This document shows, in pieces, positions 1-6,486 of a DNA stretch of 40,355 nucleotides. The stretch's first letter is position 1, and every line of letters begins with the position of its first letter. Source of the stretch: a virus. The DNA is taken from positions 1-40,355 of IMG/VR virus record IMGVR_UViG_3300031576_000147; one strand, written 5' to 3'. Position numbers and translations under genes: made by a program. The notes beneath the pieces are model-generated. The model was given only the letters and a program-made list of their open reading frames with translations, made no database searches and was not told the DNA's origin.

Positions 1-320
1 GGCGGCGGACCCGGCGGCCTCGCCGGCCTCGGCGGCGGCCCGAGCGGCCCAGGCGGCCCAGGCGACGGACCCGGCGAGCTCGCCGGCCTCGGCGGCCCCA
101 GCGGCGGCCCAGGCGGCCCGAGCGGCCCAGGCGGCCCGAGCAGCGGCCTCGGCGGCCGCGGCGGCCCGAGCGGCCCAGGCGGAGGACCCGGCGGCCCCGC
201 CGGCCTCGGCGGCGGCCGCGGCGGCCGCGGCGGCCCGAGCGGCCCAGGCGGCGGACCCGGCGACCTCGCCGGCCTCGGCAGTGGCCGCGGCGGCCCGAGC
301 GGCCCAGGCGGCGGCTACGT
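1..320. repeat. Degenerate tandem repeats in the Ala/Trp/Arg gene (left end)
   Basis: GC-only DNA made of interleaved short units, such as ggcggcccgagcggcccagg, ggacccggcg and gccggcctcggcgg, encodes AAWAARAA and AEAGE.AGS on the minus strand. Positions 21-146 are identical to 40230-40355. Immediately before that, 1-20 do not match 40210-40229, and the right end appears to have an extra 39-bp unit. The assembly therefore probably broke in, or varies across, this repeat. Confidence 0.85.
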
Positions 321-702
321 CCACGATCTCTGGGAGCCCGGCGAGCCGCTCGGCCTGCTCGGTGATGCCCGCGGCCCGCAACCCCGCCGGTGCGAACACA
401 CGCACCGCGGTGTCGGCGGCCATGTAGGCCCGCCGCACCTCCACCTGTGGTGTTGCCGTCGTACCCACCAGACGCGGGATGTACGCCACAAGGCACTGAC
501 GCTCGGTGTCGCTCATCTCGTCGTTGAGGATCCGCACGTAGGCGGCGATGACCGGCGACGTGCAGGCCGGGTGGTCCGACCAGGGTTCGCCTGCCAAGGC
601 CGAGACCCACTCCATCACGCAGCCCCCAGCCTCAGGGCCTGTGTGGCATCCCCTGTCAAGGCTGAGCGTGTCAAGATCGATCGTGGGCGCTGGAGCCATC
701 AT
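1..702 (-). CDS. Trp/Ala/Arg-repeat phage protein, N-terminal part (continues at 40355)
   Basis: This is the 5' part of a gene that runs off the window start and continues on the minus strand from the window end. It starts at ATG 702, with an ATGA overlap on the upstream gene's stop. The first 120 or so residues are a globular domain of a type often seen in actinophages (LDRGCH, then ME..SALAGEPWSDHPAC, then PVIAAYVR.LND and PRLVGT). After LPEIVDVA it becomes alanine-rich helical repeats of the type AAWAARAA, alternating with AEAGE.AGS. Joining positions 21 and 40229, using the 126-bp terminal identity, gives an unbroken 306-residue protein; direct end-to-end joining is out of frame. The function is unknown. 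The Cys/His-containing head could be enzymatic or metal-binding, but nothing proves this. Confidence 0.75.
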   Translation of the reverse strand, partial: MMAPAPTIDLDTLSLDRGCHTGPEAGGCVMEWVSALAGEPWSDHPACTSPVIAAYVRILNDEMSDTERQCLVAYIPRLVGTTATPQVEVRRAYMAADTAVRVFAPAGLRAAGITEQAERLAGLPEIVDVAAAWAARAAAATAEAGEVAGSAAWAARAAAAAAAAAEAGGAAGSSAWAARAAAAAEAAARAAWAARAAWAAAGAAEAGELAGSVAWAAWAARAAAEAGEAAGSAA

Positions 703-1331
703 GCAACCTCCCGGGTCGCGAGCCACTCGATCGCCCGGCGAAGCGCCGGCAGCTCGGCGTTGGGTGCGTTGGAGGCCGTGTAGTGCTTACCCGTCGCCGT
801 CACGAGCACGCCGTGCACGGACAAGCCCGCGACACGGCAGCGCTCGAGCAGCTCCGTCCACGCGTCGACGCGCGTGCCTGCCCCCGGCCCCTCGTCGGTG
901 GGTGGTGGAGTCGCCCCGCCGGGGTTCGCGCCCAGCTCAGCGCCGCTCGCCGGAACAGCCGATGCAGCCCCGGAGGAAAGGGGTCCGCCGGTGGGCCCGG
1001 CGGGGCGCTCCACGTGATGGGTCGCGAGGCGGTAGCGCTCGTAGCGCCCGGAGTCGTCGCGGCCGAGGTAACGGATGCCGATCGCGTCACCGACCTGTGG
1101 GTCCTGGCGCATGATCTCTTCCCAGAGCACCTGGTGGAAGGCGTGCACACCCACCCACGCGCCGCTGGTCGTCTCGATCACGAGCAGCGGATAGTCCTTC
1201 GAGTGCTCAGACGAGCGTGTCGAGCGCGCCCGGAGCATCCCGACGACCTCCTCACCCGCAGCCTCGGGCTTCCACGGCTCGCCCTCGGGCATGTCGAGCA
1301 GCTCACGCACCGCCGCGATGGGATCGCTCAA
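699..1331 (-). CDS. Conserved phage protein, possibly OB-fold/ssDNA-binding-like, 210 aa
   Basis: The central block (about residues 44-105) reads DYPLLVIETTSGAWVGVHAF, then a stretch ending VGDAIGIRYLG and YERYRLA. This resembles a family of phage early proteins with a small beta-barrel look, but assignment to single-stranded DNA binding is only a guess. A Pro/Gly/Ala linker follows, then a second small domain (VDAWTELLERCRVAGLSVHG to the end) that ends in an amphipathic helix. Its ATG overlaps the upstream stop and its own stop overlaps the next start (ATGA), so it belongs to the coupled early operon. Confidence 0.7.
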   Translation of the reverse strand: MSDPIAAVRELLDMPEGEPWKPEAAGEEVVGMLRARSTRSSEHSKDYPLLVIETTSGAWVGVHAFHQVLWEEIMRQDPQVGDAIGIRYLGRDDSGRYERYRLATHHVERPAGPTGGPLSSGAASAVPASGAELGANPGGATPPPTDEGPGAGTRVDAWTELLERCRVAGLSVHGVLVTATGKHYTASNAPNAELPALRRAIEWLATREVA

Positions 1332-1606
1332 GCCGGGCCTCCGGCGAGGTCATCGGGTGGGATCACGCGCGGCACGATCAAGGTCGAGCGCTTCGCCGCC
1401 GCATCACCGGTCGCGATGAGCTGGGCACCGATCCGACGTGCCTCTTCCGGCGTGAGGAACCCGACGAACAGCCCAGCGAACGAGGCGATCTTGAAGATGA
1501 CGACCGGGCGCCCGTCTTCGAGCGCGGCAGGCTCGTAGGCGAACTGCAACGGCAGGGGTTGCGGTGTGAGTGCCGTCGGACCCGCGCCGTTCGGCGTTGG
1601 GCTCAC
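1328..1606 (-). CDS. Small conserved phage protein, 92 aa
   Basis: The start was chosen at GTG 1606 because it overlaps the stop of the upstream gene as GTGA; an in-frame GTG at 1624 would add six residues. The protein has a proline-rich N-terminus, then a compact domain containing GRPVVIFKIASFAGLFVGFL and a helix TPEEARRIGAQLIATG. That beta-strand-then-TPEEA-helix pattern is common in small actinophage early proteins of unknown role. No membrane segment or metal site is evident. Confidence 0.65.
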   Translation of the reverse strand: MSPTPNGAGPTALTPQPLPLQFAYEPAALEDGRPVVIFKIASFAGLFVGFLTPEEARRIGAQLIATGDAAAKRSTLIVPRVIPPDDLAGGPA

Positions 1607-1905
1607 GGCCGCACCCCCCTCCACACCGCGAGCGGATGAGCATGCAGCACCGCGCGCGTGGAGTTGCGGTAACCGACCTTCGTGATCACGCGCTCGCGCG
1701 CGAGTCGGGCGAAGATCGCGCCGGCGGCGTTCGGGTGATCACCCGGTGGGCCCGCTGCGCGGCGGACATCCTCGGCCGTGAAGTCGCCACCGCGCGAAGC
1801 AAGGACCCGGATCGCGTCGACCCAGGCAGCTTTCCACACGTCGTCGGCCAGATCCTCGGCGACGCGCATGCCCGCGAGCTTCAGCTGCTCGGCCACGATG
1901 GTCAT
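1603..1905 (-). CDS. Winged-helix-like phage early protein, 100 aa
   Basis: The start ATG overlaps the upstream stop (ATGA). Residues 40-95 contain DFTAEDVRRAAGPPGDHPNA, AIFARLARERVITKVGYRNS and TRAVLHAHPLAVWRG. This is recognisable as a family found beside replication genes of many phages and looks like a winged helix (a helix, a recognition helix, then a wing with a conserved Tyr-Arg-x-Ser-x-Arg). It is probably a DNA-associated early function; the exact role is unknown. Confidence 0.7.
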   Translation of the reverse strand: MTIVAEQLKLAGMRVAEDLADDVWKAAWVDAIRVLASRGGDFTAEDVRRAAGPPGDHPNAAGAIFARLARERVITKVGYRNSTRAVLHAHPLAVWRGVRP

Positions 1906-2558
1906 GTCGGCGACCTCCGCTCGACCGGCATGCGGGCGTGCCGCTCGATACGCGCCAAGACCACGGCCGCAGTCTCAGGATCCGCGGCACGACCCTCGGA
2001 GGATCGAATCGTGCGCGACAGCAGCTGGTGGTAGCGGGTGAGGCTGAACCCGAACCGCTTCCTGACGGCTCGGGCCTTCATGGCCACGTGGGCGGGGGCG
2101 GTGCGCTCGAAGGTGAGAAGTTCCAGGGGACTCGGCACGCTCGGGACCGGATCCGGGGCGCTATGGGACCCCTGATCCTCACCGAATGAGAGAACGGCAA
2201 AGCCCGATCGGCCAAATCGCCCACGCGCCGGATCCCCCAGATCGTCGCGGTGCTCGTGCGTCAGGGATCGCTCGGGTACCGCCTCCTCGAAACCGGAGCG
2301 GTCCTTCACGCCGCCCACCGCCGGTGTGAGGTAGTCGAGGATCGCGGCGACGAGATGGAGCTCGTGCGCCGAGATGTTCGCGAGGTGCAGCGCCGGCTGG
2401 TCACCGCCACGGGCCAGCTCGATCGTGATGGGCTTGGTGCGCATGGGCCCGTTGACGTCGGCGCCGAAGGCGACGGCTCCGGCCGACGCGGCCTCGACCG
2501 ACGCTGCAGCGCGCATACACGCCTTAACCACGCGGATCTCGCGGATGCCGTGGGTCAC
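1902..2558 (-). CDS. DUF3263-like protein with N-terminal extension, 218 aa
   Basis: The C-terminal 75 residues (LELLTFERTAPAHVAMKARA, then IRKRFGFSLTRYHQLL-like spacing, then AADPETAAVVLARIERHAR) match the pattern of DUF3263, a small actinobacterial and phage family that looks like a helix-turn-helix. The N-terminal 140 residues are unlike the usual short DUF3263 protein and contain an internal IELARGGDQPALHLANISAH segment. The start GTG overlaps the previous stop (GTGA). An internal GTG just before PSPLELL could start a standalone DUF3263 protein. DNA binding is an inference. Confidence 0.65.
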   Translation of the reverse strand: MTHGIREIRVVKACMRAAASVEAASAGAVAFGADVNGPMRTKPITIELARGGDQPALHLANISAHELHLVAAILDYLTPAVGGVKDRSGFEEAVPERSLTHEHRDDLGDPARGRFGRSGFAVLSFGEDQGSHSAPDPVPSVPSPLELLTFERTAPAHVAMKARAVRKRFGFSLTRYHQLLSRTIRSSEGRAADPETAAVVLARIERHARMPVERRSPT

Positions 2559-2567
2559 GTGGTGACC
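2553..2567. promoter_or_regulatory. 15-bp palindrome at a start codon
   Basis: GGTCAC-GTG-GTGACC is a perfect palindrome with 6-bp arms covering the GTG start of the DUF3263 gene. It could be a protein-binding site or could arise from coding constraint. No second copy was noticed. Confidence 0.3.
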
Positions 2568-2773
2568 TCCATCGTAGTGGTCGCAGGTGCCCCGGGTCTC
2601 CCCCCGCTAGCCTCATGCCCGCTGTTCGCGCACTCATCTATCGAGTCCGGGGCACCTGCGACGTCTTGGCCCCGCGCCTGGTACGAACCGTGCTCGCGCA
2701 CGTCTGACGCGGCGGTGAGGGAGGCAATCAGATCGTGGGCCGCCAGACGGCGCCGCACCTCGGCGGGCGTCAT
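2555..2773 (-). CDS. Hypothetical early protein, 72 aa, carrying a long inverted repeat
   Basis: The ATG overlaps the stop of the Cro-like gene (ATGA) and its own stop overlaps the next GTG, so it is in the coupled series. The N-terminus (TPAEVRRRLAAHDLIASLTA) looks like a real helical segment. The C-terminal half is low in predicted structure and is encoded over a 16-bp perfect inverted repeat, so only the first half looks protein-driven. The function is unknown. Confidence 0.5.
   Translation of the reverse strand: MTPAEVRRRLAAHDLIASLTAASDVREHGSYQARGQDVAGAPDSIDECANSGHEASGGRPGAPATTTMEVTT
2580..2662. repeat. Perfect 16-bp inverted repeat with 51-bp spacer
   Basis: GTCGCAGGTGCCCCGG at 2580-2595 is the exact reverse complement of 2647-2662. 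In the early transcript it would form a very stable stem about 110 bases after the Cro-like gene. There is no T-run after either arm, so it is not a canonical terminator. Possibilities are an RNA control element, a tiny mobile-element remnant or a recombination site. Confidence 0.8.
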
Positions 2774-2964
2774 GCGGCGGGCTCCTCGAAGAGATCGGCC
2801 AGGGAAGAACCGAGCGCCCGGGCGATTCGTCGAGCAGTCAGGAGACGCGGCTCGAACCTCCCCGCCTCGAGCTTCTGGATGGTGCTCGTAGTCACACCCG
2901 ACCGACGAGCAAGCTCCTCCTGCGTGATGCTCTGCGACCGCCGGACTTCACGCACACGATTCAT
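2770..2964 (-). CDS. XRE-family HTH regulator, Cro-like, 64 aa
   Basis: A short helix-turn-helix protein: about residues 14-50 contain ITQEELARRSGVTTSTIQKL followed by E.GRFEPR, the typical XRE scaffold, then RRIARALGSSLADLFEE. ATG 2964 was chosen over ATG 2994 because a -10-like TATTCT ends only about 8 bases upstream, which fits a leaderless or near-leaderless mRNA. It is the first gene of the leftward early operon and is divergent from the plus-strand HTH gene, so it is most likely the Cro-type early regulator rather than the prophage repressor. That role is inferred from position only. Confidence 0.85.
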   Translation of the reverse strand: MNRVREVRRSQSITQEELARRSGVTTSTIQKLEAGRFEPRLLTARRIARALGSSLADLFEEPAA

Positions 2965-2971
2965 CACGCGC

Positions 2972-2999
2972 AGAATAGTAGGTGTTCGGGACATAGCAA
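2972..2999 (-). promoter_or_regulatory. Candidate early promoter
   Basis: On the minus strand, -35 TTGCTA (2999-2994) and -10 TATTCT (2977-2972) are separated by 16 bp, just upstream of the Cro-like start at 2964. Each hexamer is an imperfect match to consensus. Confidence 0.4.
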
Positions 3000-3020
3000 G
3001 AACCGCGCGCAGAAAAGTCC

Positions 3021-3039
3021 GTCAAAAGGCAGGTTGACA
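3021..3039 (+). promoter_or_regulatory. Candidate operator overlapping a consensus -35 of the rightward promoter
   Basis: GTCAA (3021-3025) and TTGAC (3034-3038) form an inverted repeat in the divergent control region. The right arm is part of a perfect -35 hexamer, TTGACA (3034-3039). A good -10 is not obvious (CAAACT lies 18 bp downstream). It could be the operator for one or both HTH proteins. Confidence 0.35.
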
Positions 3040-3072
3040 AGCAGGGAACTACGCGCACAAACTTATGGGGTC

Positions 3073-3408
3073 ATGATCGAGCCGCGGGTCCAGACAGCCA
3101 AAGACATCATCGATGAGCTGACCCGCGACTATAGCGACCGGCTCCGAGCGGCAAGGAAAGCCGCGGGTCTCAGTCAACAGCAGCTCGCCACGGAACTCGA
3201 CACTTCATACAGCGCCGTCCAGAGTTGGGAGAGCTCAAGGGAGCCGCAGCTACCAAGTGGGCGCAACGTCTTGCGCATCCAGCTGCGGCTCGCGGTTCCC
3301 TTGTTGCCAGAGTCACCCGGTACCGTTGGCGACAGCGCTAAGGGCCGTTATCGCAAGGCCATGGACTCTCACCCTGTGATCGTGCCGCGTGGAGCACGTG
3401 CCGCCTGA
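3073..3408 (+). CDS. XRE-family HTH regulator, CI-like repressor candidate, 111 aa
   Basis: The HTH lies at about residues 22-52 (RLRAARKAAGLSQQQLATEL, then SYSAVQSWE). The start at ATG 3073 (GGGG just upstream) was preferred because the alternative TTG 3034 lies inside the TTGACA promoter element. The C-terminal 50 residues show no recognisable peptidase or dimerisation domain. It is divergent from the early operon and directly upstream of the integrase on the same strand, which is the usual place of a lysogeny repressor in compact actinophage immunity cassettes. Function is inferred from that context. Confidence 0.8.
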   Translation: MIEPRVQTAKDIIDELTRDYSDRLRAARKAAGLSQQQLATELDTSYSAVQSWESSREPQLPSGRNVLRIQLRLAVPLLPESPGTVGDSAKGRYRKAMDSHPVIVPRGARAA

Positions 3409-3581
3409 GCCATGGAGTCGAATCGGTGGACTTGAAGGACCTCCGATATCATGGGTTGCGCGTCTTTAGTTCCCGGGGCCCGACGGCAAGCCGACCGACG
3501 TTAGCCCTAGTCCCCGAAACGTCCGCTCGCCCGATTGCCCCGGCACACACCCCCGTCGTACAACGTGGCGGGGGTGACGCG
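3409..3581. other. Non-coding leader between regulator and integrase; possible attP area
   Basis: An open frame continues upstream of the integrase through this segment, but the encoded residues do not look like a recombinase N-terminus, and the good ATG with a purine-rich site is at 3582. Phage attachment sites often lie beside the integrase, so this interval or 4389-4441 are the first places to look. No tRNA-like core could be recognised with confidence. Confidence 0.3.
3548..3576 (+). promoter_or_regulatory. Hairpin that can hide the integrase ribosome-binding site
   Basis: CACCCCCG (3548-3555) pairs perfectly with CGGGGGTG (3569-3576). The 3' arm holds the G-rich Shine-Dalgarno-like sequence that ends 5 bases before the integrase ATG. 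In mRNA this would block ribosome access unless melted or bound. Confidence 0.5.
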
Positions 3582-4388
3582 ATGGGTGACACGGTGGCGC
3601 TGCTCGCCGAGTACAGGACGTGGCTGGCGGCCAGCTATGCTGCGCGGACGGTAGAGGGCTACGAGGGCACCATCTGGCGGTTCCTGCGCGCCACCGGGAA
3701 GCCCGCCGCTGAGATCACCGAAGCCGACGTTGCGAGCTACATCGAGCGCTATCCCTACCGCTCGGCCGCGAGACGCACCTACTACCAGGGACTCAAGACC
3801 TTCTACGACTGGGCGGCCCGCTCCGGGCACGTCTCATCCAACCCGGTCACAGGCATCCGGGCACCGTCGGTCGCGATGAAGGAACCCTCCGCGCTGTCGG
3901 CCAAAGAGCTGGCCGCCGTGTTGACGGCAGCCGCCCGGCGGTCATCCGTTCGCGCCGCGGCGCTGTCGTTCTTGTACTTCTCCGGCGCGAGGCTCGACGA
4001 GATGCTCCACGTCACCTGGGCCGACATCGGCGAACAGGGGGTACTGCTCCGCAAGACCAAGACCGGCAAGGAGCGCCGGATCCCGTGGTCCGACGGGCTC
4101 CGGCAAGCCACGGGAACGCTCCGAGACCACTTCGGCGATCACGAACGGATGCTCCCACGCTCGCACCAGACGGTGTGGTCGTGGGCAAAGACGGCCGGCG
4201 AGGAGGCTGGCGTGGCGCAGCGGGTCCACCCGCATCTGTTCCGGTCGACGGCCGCGACGACGATGCTCCGAGGCGGGGCCAGGGTCCATGCCGTGCGAAG
4301 CGTCCTCGGTCACGACAACATCCGCACCACGAGCCGCTACCTCGCCGACGACGAGGTGGACCGTGAGCAAGCGGTGGCGGTCCTGTAG
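3582..4388 (+). CDS. int: Tyrosine site-specific recombinase (phage integrase), 268 aa
   Basis: Integrates and helps excise the phage DNA. An N-terminal SAM-like core-binding domain (residues 5-85, LAEYRTWLAASYAARTVEGY) is followed by a C-terminal catalytic domain. The active-site set is visible: Arg137 in SGARLDE, Lys in KTKTGKERRIP (160-163), His218-x-x-Arg221 in HPHLFRS, His244 in LGHDNIRTT and the nucleophile Tyr253 in SRYL. It lacks the Arm-binding N-terminal domain of long integrases and so resembles short XerC/D-like phage integrases. It follows the HTH gene on the same strand, and its start lies under a hairpin. Confidence 0.95.
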   Translation: MGDTVALLAEYRTWLAASYAARTVEGYEGTIWRFLRATGKPAAEITEADVASYIERYPYRSAARRTYYQGLKTFYDWAARSGHVSSNPVTGIRAPSVAMKEPSALSAKELAAVLTAAARRSSVRAAALSFLYFSGARLDEMLHVTWADIGEQGVLLRKTKTGKERRIPWSDGLRQATGTLRDHFGDHERMLPRSHQTVWSWAKTAGEEAGVAQRVHPHLFRSTAATTMLRGGARVHAVRSVLGHDNIRTTSRYLADDEVDREQAVAVL

Positions 4389-4441
4389 ACGACGCGAATC
4401 CGAACTTGCCCGCGCCGAGCTTCTCGTGGTCGGATACATCC

Positions 4442-5041
4442 ATGGAGCCGACGAGGATCTGCCCGTTCTGCGCCGAGATCGTCAAGGCAGAGGCGGTTGT
4501 GTGCCGCTGGTGCGGTCGAGCCCTCGTCGACGAGGTCGCGGCGTCCACGAACGCTCCGACCGCAGCCGTCGCGGTGTGGGCCGGCCTCGGCTTCATCATC
4601 GGTGGCACGCTCCTTGCGGCTGCGATCCTCCTCCCCTGGATTCGCTTCGAGGCCGTGTCGTTCACCGCATCCGAGGTACGAGCGATCACCCTGTTCAGCT
4701 CCGGGGAGGCATACACCTTCACCGTTGTAGCTGGAGTGGTCTCCGCAGCCGCAGGCGTGGTCGCACTGGTCGGCGCCTACCGAGGACGAGCCCTTTACAC
4801 GTTGATGCTGTTCATCGGCGGTGGCGTGGCACTGCGCTACGTGATTTGGGCCGGCGACCTCGACACTTTCGCCGACGCAAACATCGGCGACATCGCCGAC
4901 CGGTTTGAGGTGGCGGCCAGCTGGTCGACCGGGCTCGGCTTCGCACTCGGCGCCGCCGGTGCCGTCGTCGTGGCCGTTACGGGGCTCGCGGGGAGTTGGG
5001 CGATGCAGCCCAGACGCAGCAAGCGCCCCCCGAGCCCGTAG
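4442..5041 (+). CDS. Zinc-ribbon membrane protein, 199 aa
   Basis: The first 25 residues form a zinc ribbon (CPFCAEIVKAEAVVCRWCG; two C-x2-C pairs). Four hydrophobic segments follow (about 40-65, 88-110, 118-135 and 165-190), so it is probably an inner-membrane protein with a cytoplasmic zinc knuckle. ATG 4442 was chosen because an upstream TTG at 4406 has no support. It is co-directional with the integrase and followed by terminators, at the edge of the lysogeny module. That is where phages often carry genes expressed in the lysogen, for example superinfection exclusion. That role is inference; such zinc-ribbon membrane proteins are also common in actinobacterial chromosomes. Confidence 0.75.
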   Translation: MEPTRICPFCAEIVKAEAVVCRWCGRALVDEVAASTNAPTAAVAVWAGLGFIIGGTLLAAAILLPWIRFEAVSFTASEVRAITLFSSGEAYTFTVVAGVVSAAAGVVALVGAYRGRALYTLMLFIGGGVALRYVIWAGDLDTFADANIGDIADRFEVAASWSTGLGFALGAAGAVVVAVTGLAGSWAMQPRRSKRPPSP

Positions 5042-5055
5042 GCCCGAGGGGCGCT
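5022..5055 (+). terminator. Stem-loop at the end of the lysogeny transcript
   Basis: AGCGCCCC (5022-5029) pairs with GGGGCGCT (5048-5055), with an inner GCC/GGC stem; the stop codon of the membrane protein lies in the loop. The tail, CTTGCT, is only weakly T-rich. Confidence 0.5.
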
Positions 5056-5100
5056 CTTGCTGCCATTCACCGTCCCACAACCTCGCCGTGTCGTTTCGAA

Positions 5101-5134
5101 GGGAGAGGCCCCCGATCACTCGGGGGCCTCTCCC
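5101..5134. terminator. Strong bidirectional terminator between convergent operons
   Basis: A perfect 15-bp stem (GGGAGAGGCCCCCGA at 5101-5115, reverse complement at 5120-5134) with a TCAC loop lies between the plus-strand lysogeny genes and the end of the minus-strand late operon. It is followed by TCATT on the plus strand and by TTCG on the minus strand. Confidence 0.8.
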
Positions 5135-5196
5135 TCATTGAGCTTCATCCAGGTCTCTTCGATGTTGCCACAGCCCAGCCCAGCCGGATACCAGTG

Positions 5197-5212
5197 TCCC
5201 CCATTCGGGGGA
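5197..5212 (-). terminator. Small hairpin after the late operon
   Basis: TCCCCC-ATTC-GGGGGA lies 12 bases beyond the stop of the last late gene. With the larger hairpin at 5101-5134 it would end minus-strand transcription. Confidence 0.4.
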
Positions 5213-5223
5213 TTCCTTGGCCG

Positions 5224-6486
5224 TCAGGTATTCGAGCCGCAGGTGATGCCGGCGAGCGAGCAGTTCAGCAGGCGGTCGCCGCCGAGGACGTTCCCCTCGA
5301 CCAAGATGTTGAACGGCACGTCATAGCCCACGCAGCACCCGGGCCCGTTCTGCTCCTTCGTCCCGCCCTCGGGTCGGCCATCGTCGCGGAAGTTGATCCC
5401 GGCCACCATGTTGCCGCCGAGTCGGTTGCCGCGGATGACGCAGGCCGTGGAGGCCGCAGGGCACGAGCTGTTCGTGGTGATCCCACCACCCGGCGACCCC
5501 GCCCCTTGCGGCCCGTAGGTCCCGTCGGGCAGGGCGCAAGCGGGACGCGGGTCAGGCCAGTAGGTCGGGGCGCAGTTGTTGAACATCACCGTGTTGTCGA
5601 GGACGAGAGCCGGTCCGCGCGAGACCTCGAAGTGAATGCCCTTGCGTGTTTGACCCAGGACCTCGTTGCCCTCGATCGTGACGGCGTGGCACTCCAGATC
5701 GCACCAGATGCCGTTGCCGATGTTCCGCTCGACCCGGTTGCCCCTGATGACCACGTCGTGTCCGCGAGCCACCTTGATCGCGGCGGCGCCCTGGCCGACG
5801 AACGCCGTGTCCCCGTTGTCATGGATCGAGTTGCCCTCGATCAGCAACGGTCCTCCGTCTTCGAGGCCGCACCCGATGCCGTTCTCGCCGTTGTGGTCCA
5901 GCTCGTTGCCGAGCAGGCGAGCACCGCGCCAGCACACGATCGCTGCGTCACCGAATCCCGACACGCGCAGGCCCTGGATGGTGACGTTCACCGCGCCGAT
6001 GCCTGCGCCCGTCTTCAGCATGATTCCATCGAGCACCGCGCCGACGGCGAAGATGTGGGCGGGACCGACGAGCGACTGACCGGTCTTCGGCCGCAGCGGT
6101 GCGGAGATGCCGAAGCTGCCGGAAAGGCACAAGGTCGCACCCGTGGGTGCGGCGGTGATGGCAGCCTGGACGTTCGCGCCCGATGCGACAGCGATACCCA
6201 CGCACGGACCGGGCGAGGGCGGAGATGGCGAAGGTGACGGGCTGGGTGACGGCGGCGGGGTCGTGGTGGGTGGTGGTGGTGTCGGTGACAGCGAGGCCTC
6301 AAGCTCGGCGATCCGGGCCTGAAGCGCTGCGAGCTCGGCGTCGGTCGCGGAGCGTTCGGCCGCAAGCGCCCCGTCGGTCGCGGTGCGGGCGTCACCGACC
6401 GTCTCGGCGCCGCTGACCGCGACCACCACGGCGGTGAGCGCCACCGCGGCGGCGAGCGTCACGGCCATGAGCCTCGGCGCCGTCAT
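5224..6486 (-). CDS. Membrane-anchored or secreted parallel beta-helix protein, 420 aa
   Basis: The start is ATG 6486, an ATGA overlap with the holin candidate. An N-terminal hydrophobic segment (about residues 6-27) is followed by a short Glu/Ala coiled coil (about 40-65), a Pro/Thr/Ser linker (PTPPPPTTTPPPSPSPSPSP) and then some 320 residues of right-handed beta-helix repeats. Typical rungs are VTIQGLRVSG, ARLLGNELDHN, LLIEGNSIHDN, VVIRGNRVERN and VTIEGNEVLG. There are about ten cysteines, several paired by spacing, which suits an exported protein. This fold is shared by pectate lyases, alginate lyases and phage tailspikes. No catalytic set could be identified. Being last in the late operon after lysis genes, it could be a depolymerase, a spike or a surface protein. 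Confidence 0.7.
   Translation of the reverse strand: MTAPRLMAVTLAAAVALTAVVVAVSGAETVGDARTATDGALAAERSATDAELAALQARIAELEASLSPTPPPPTTTPPPSPSPSPSPSPPSPGPCVGIAVASGANVQAAITAAPTGATLCLSGSFGISAPLRPKTGQSLVGPAHIFAVGAVLDGIMLKTGAGIGAVNVTIQGLRVSGFGDAAIVCWRGARLLGNELDHNGENGIGCGLEDGGPLLIEGNSIHDNGDTAFVGQGAAAIKVARGHDVVIRGNRVERNIGNGIWCDLECHAVTIEGNEVLGQTRKGIHFEVSRGPALVLDNTVMFNNCAPTYWPDPRPACALPDGTYGPQGAGSPGGGITTNSSCPAASTACVIRGNRLGGNMVAGINFRDDGRPEGGTKEQNGPGCCVGYDVPFNILVEGNVLGGDRLLNCSLAGITCGSNT

Noticed and set aside
1-320. CRISPR array or origin iterons at the window ends
   Set aside because: The repeats are irregular, in frame, purely GC and encode amphipathic Ala/Trp/Arg helices; no spacer-repeat regularity.
3413-3430. 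tRNA 3'-end-like attP core (gagtcgaatcggtgga)
   Set aside because: Only a loose similarity to a T-arm, with no acceptor pairing and no matching second copy in the window.
5000-6237. Long plus-strand open frame of about 413 codons opposite the beta-helix gene
   Set aside because: It is the antisense shadow of the GC-rich beta-helix gene, lacks a ribosome site and has no recognisable domain; the minus-strand frame has clear fold repeats and coupling to the holin gene.
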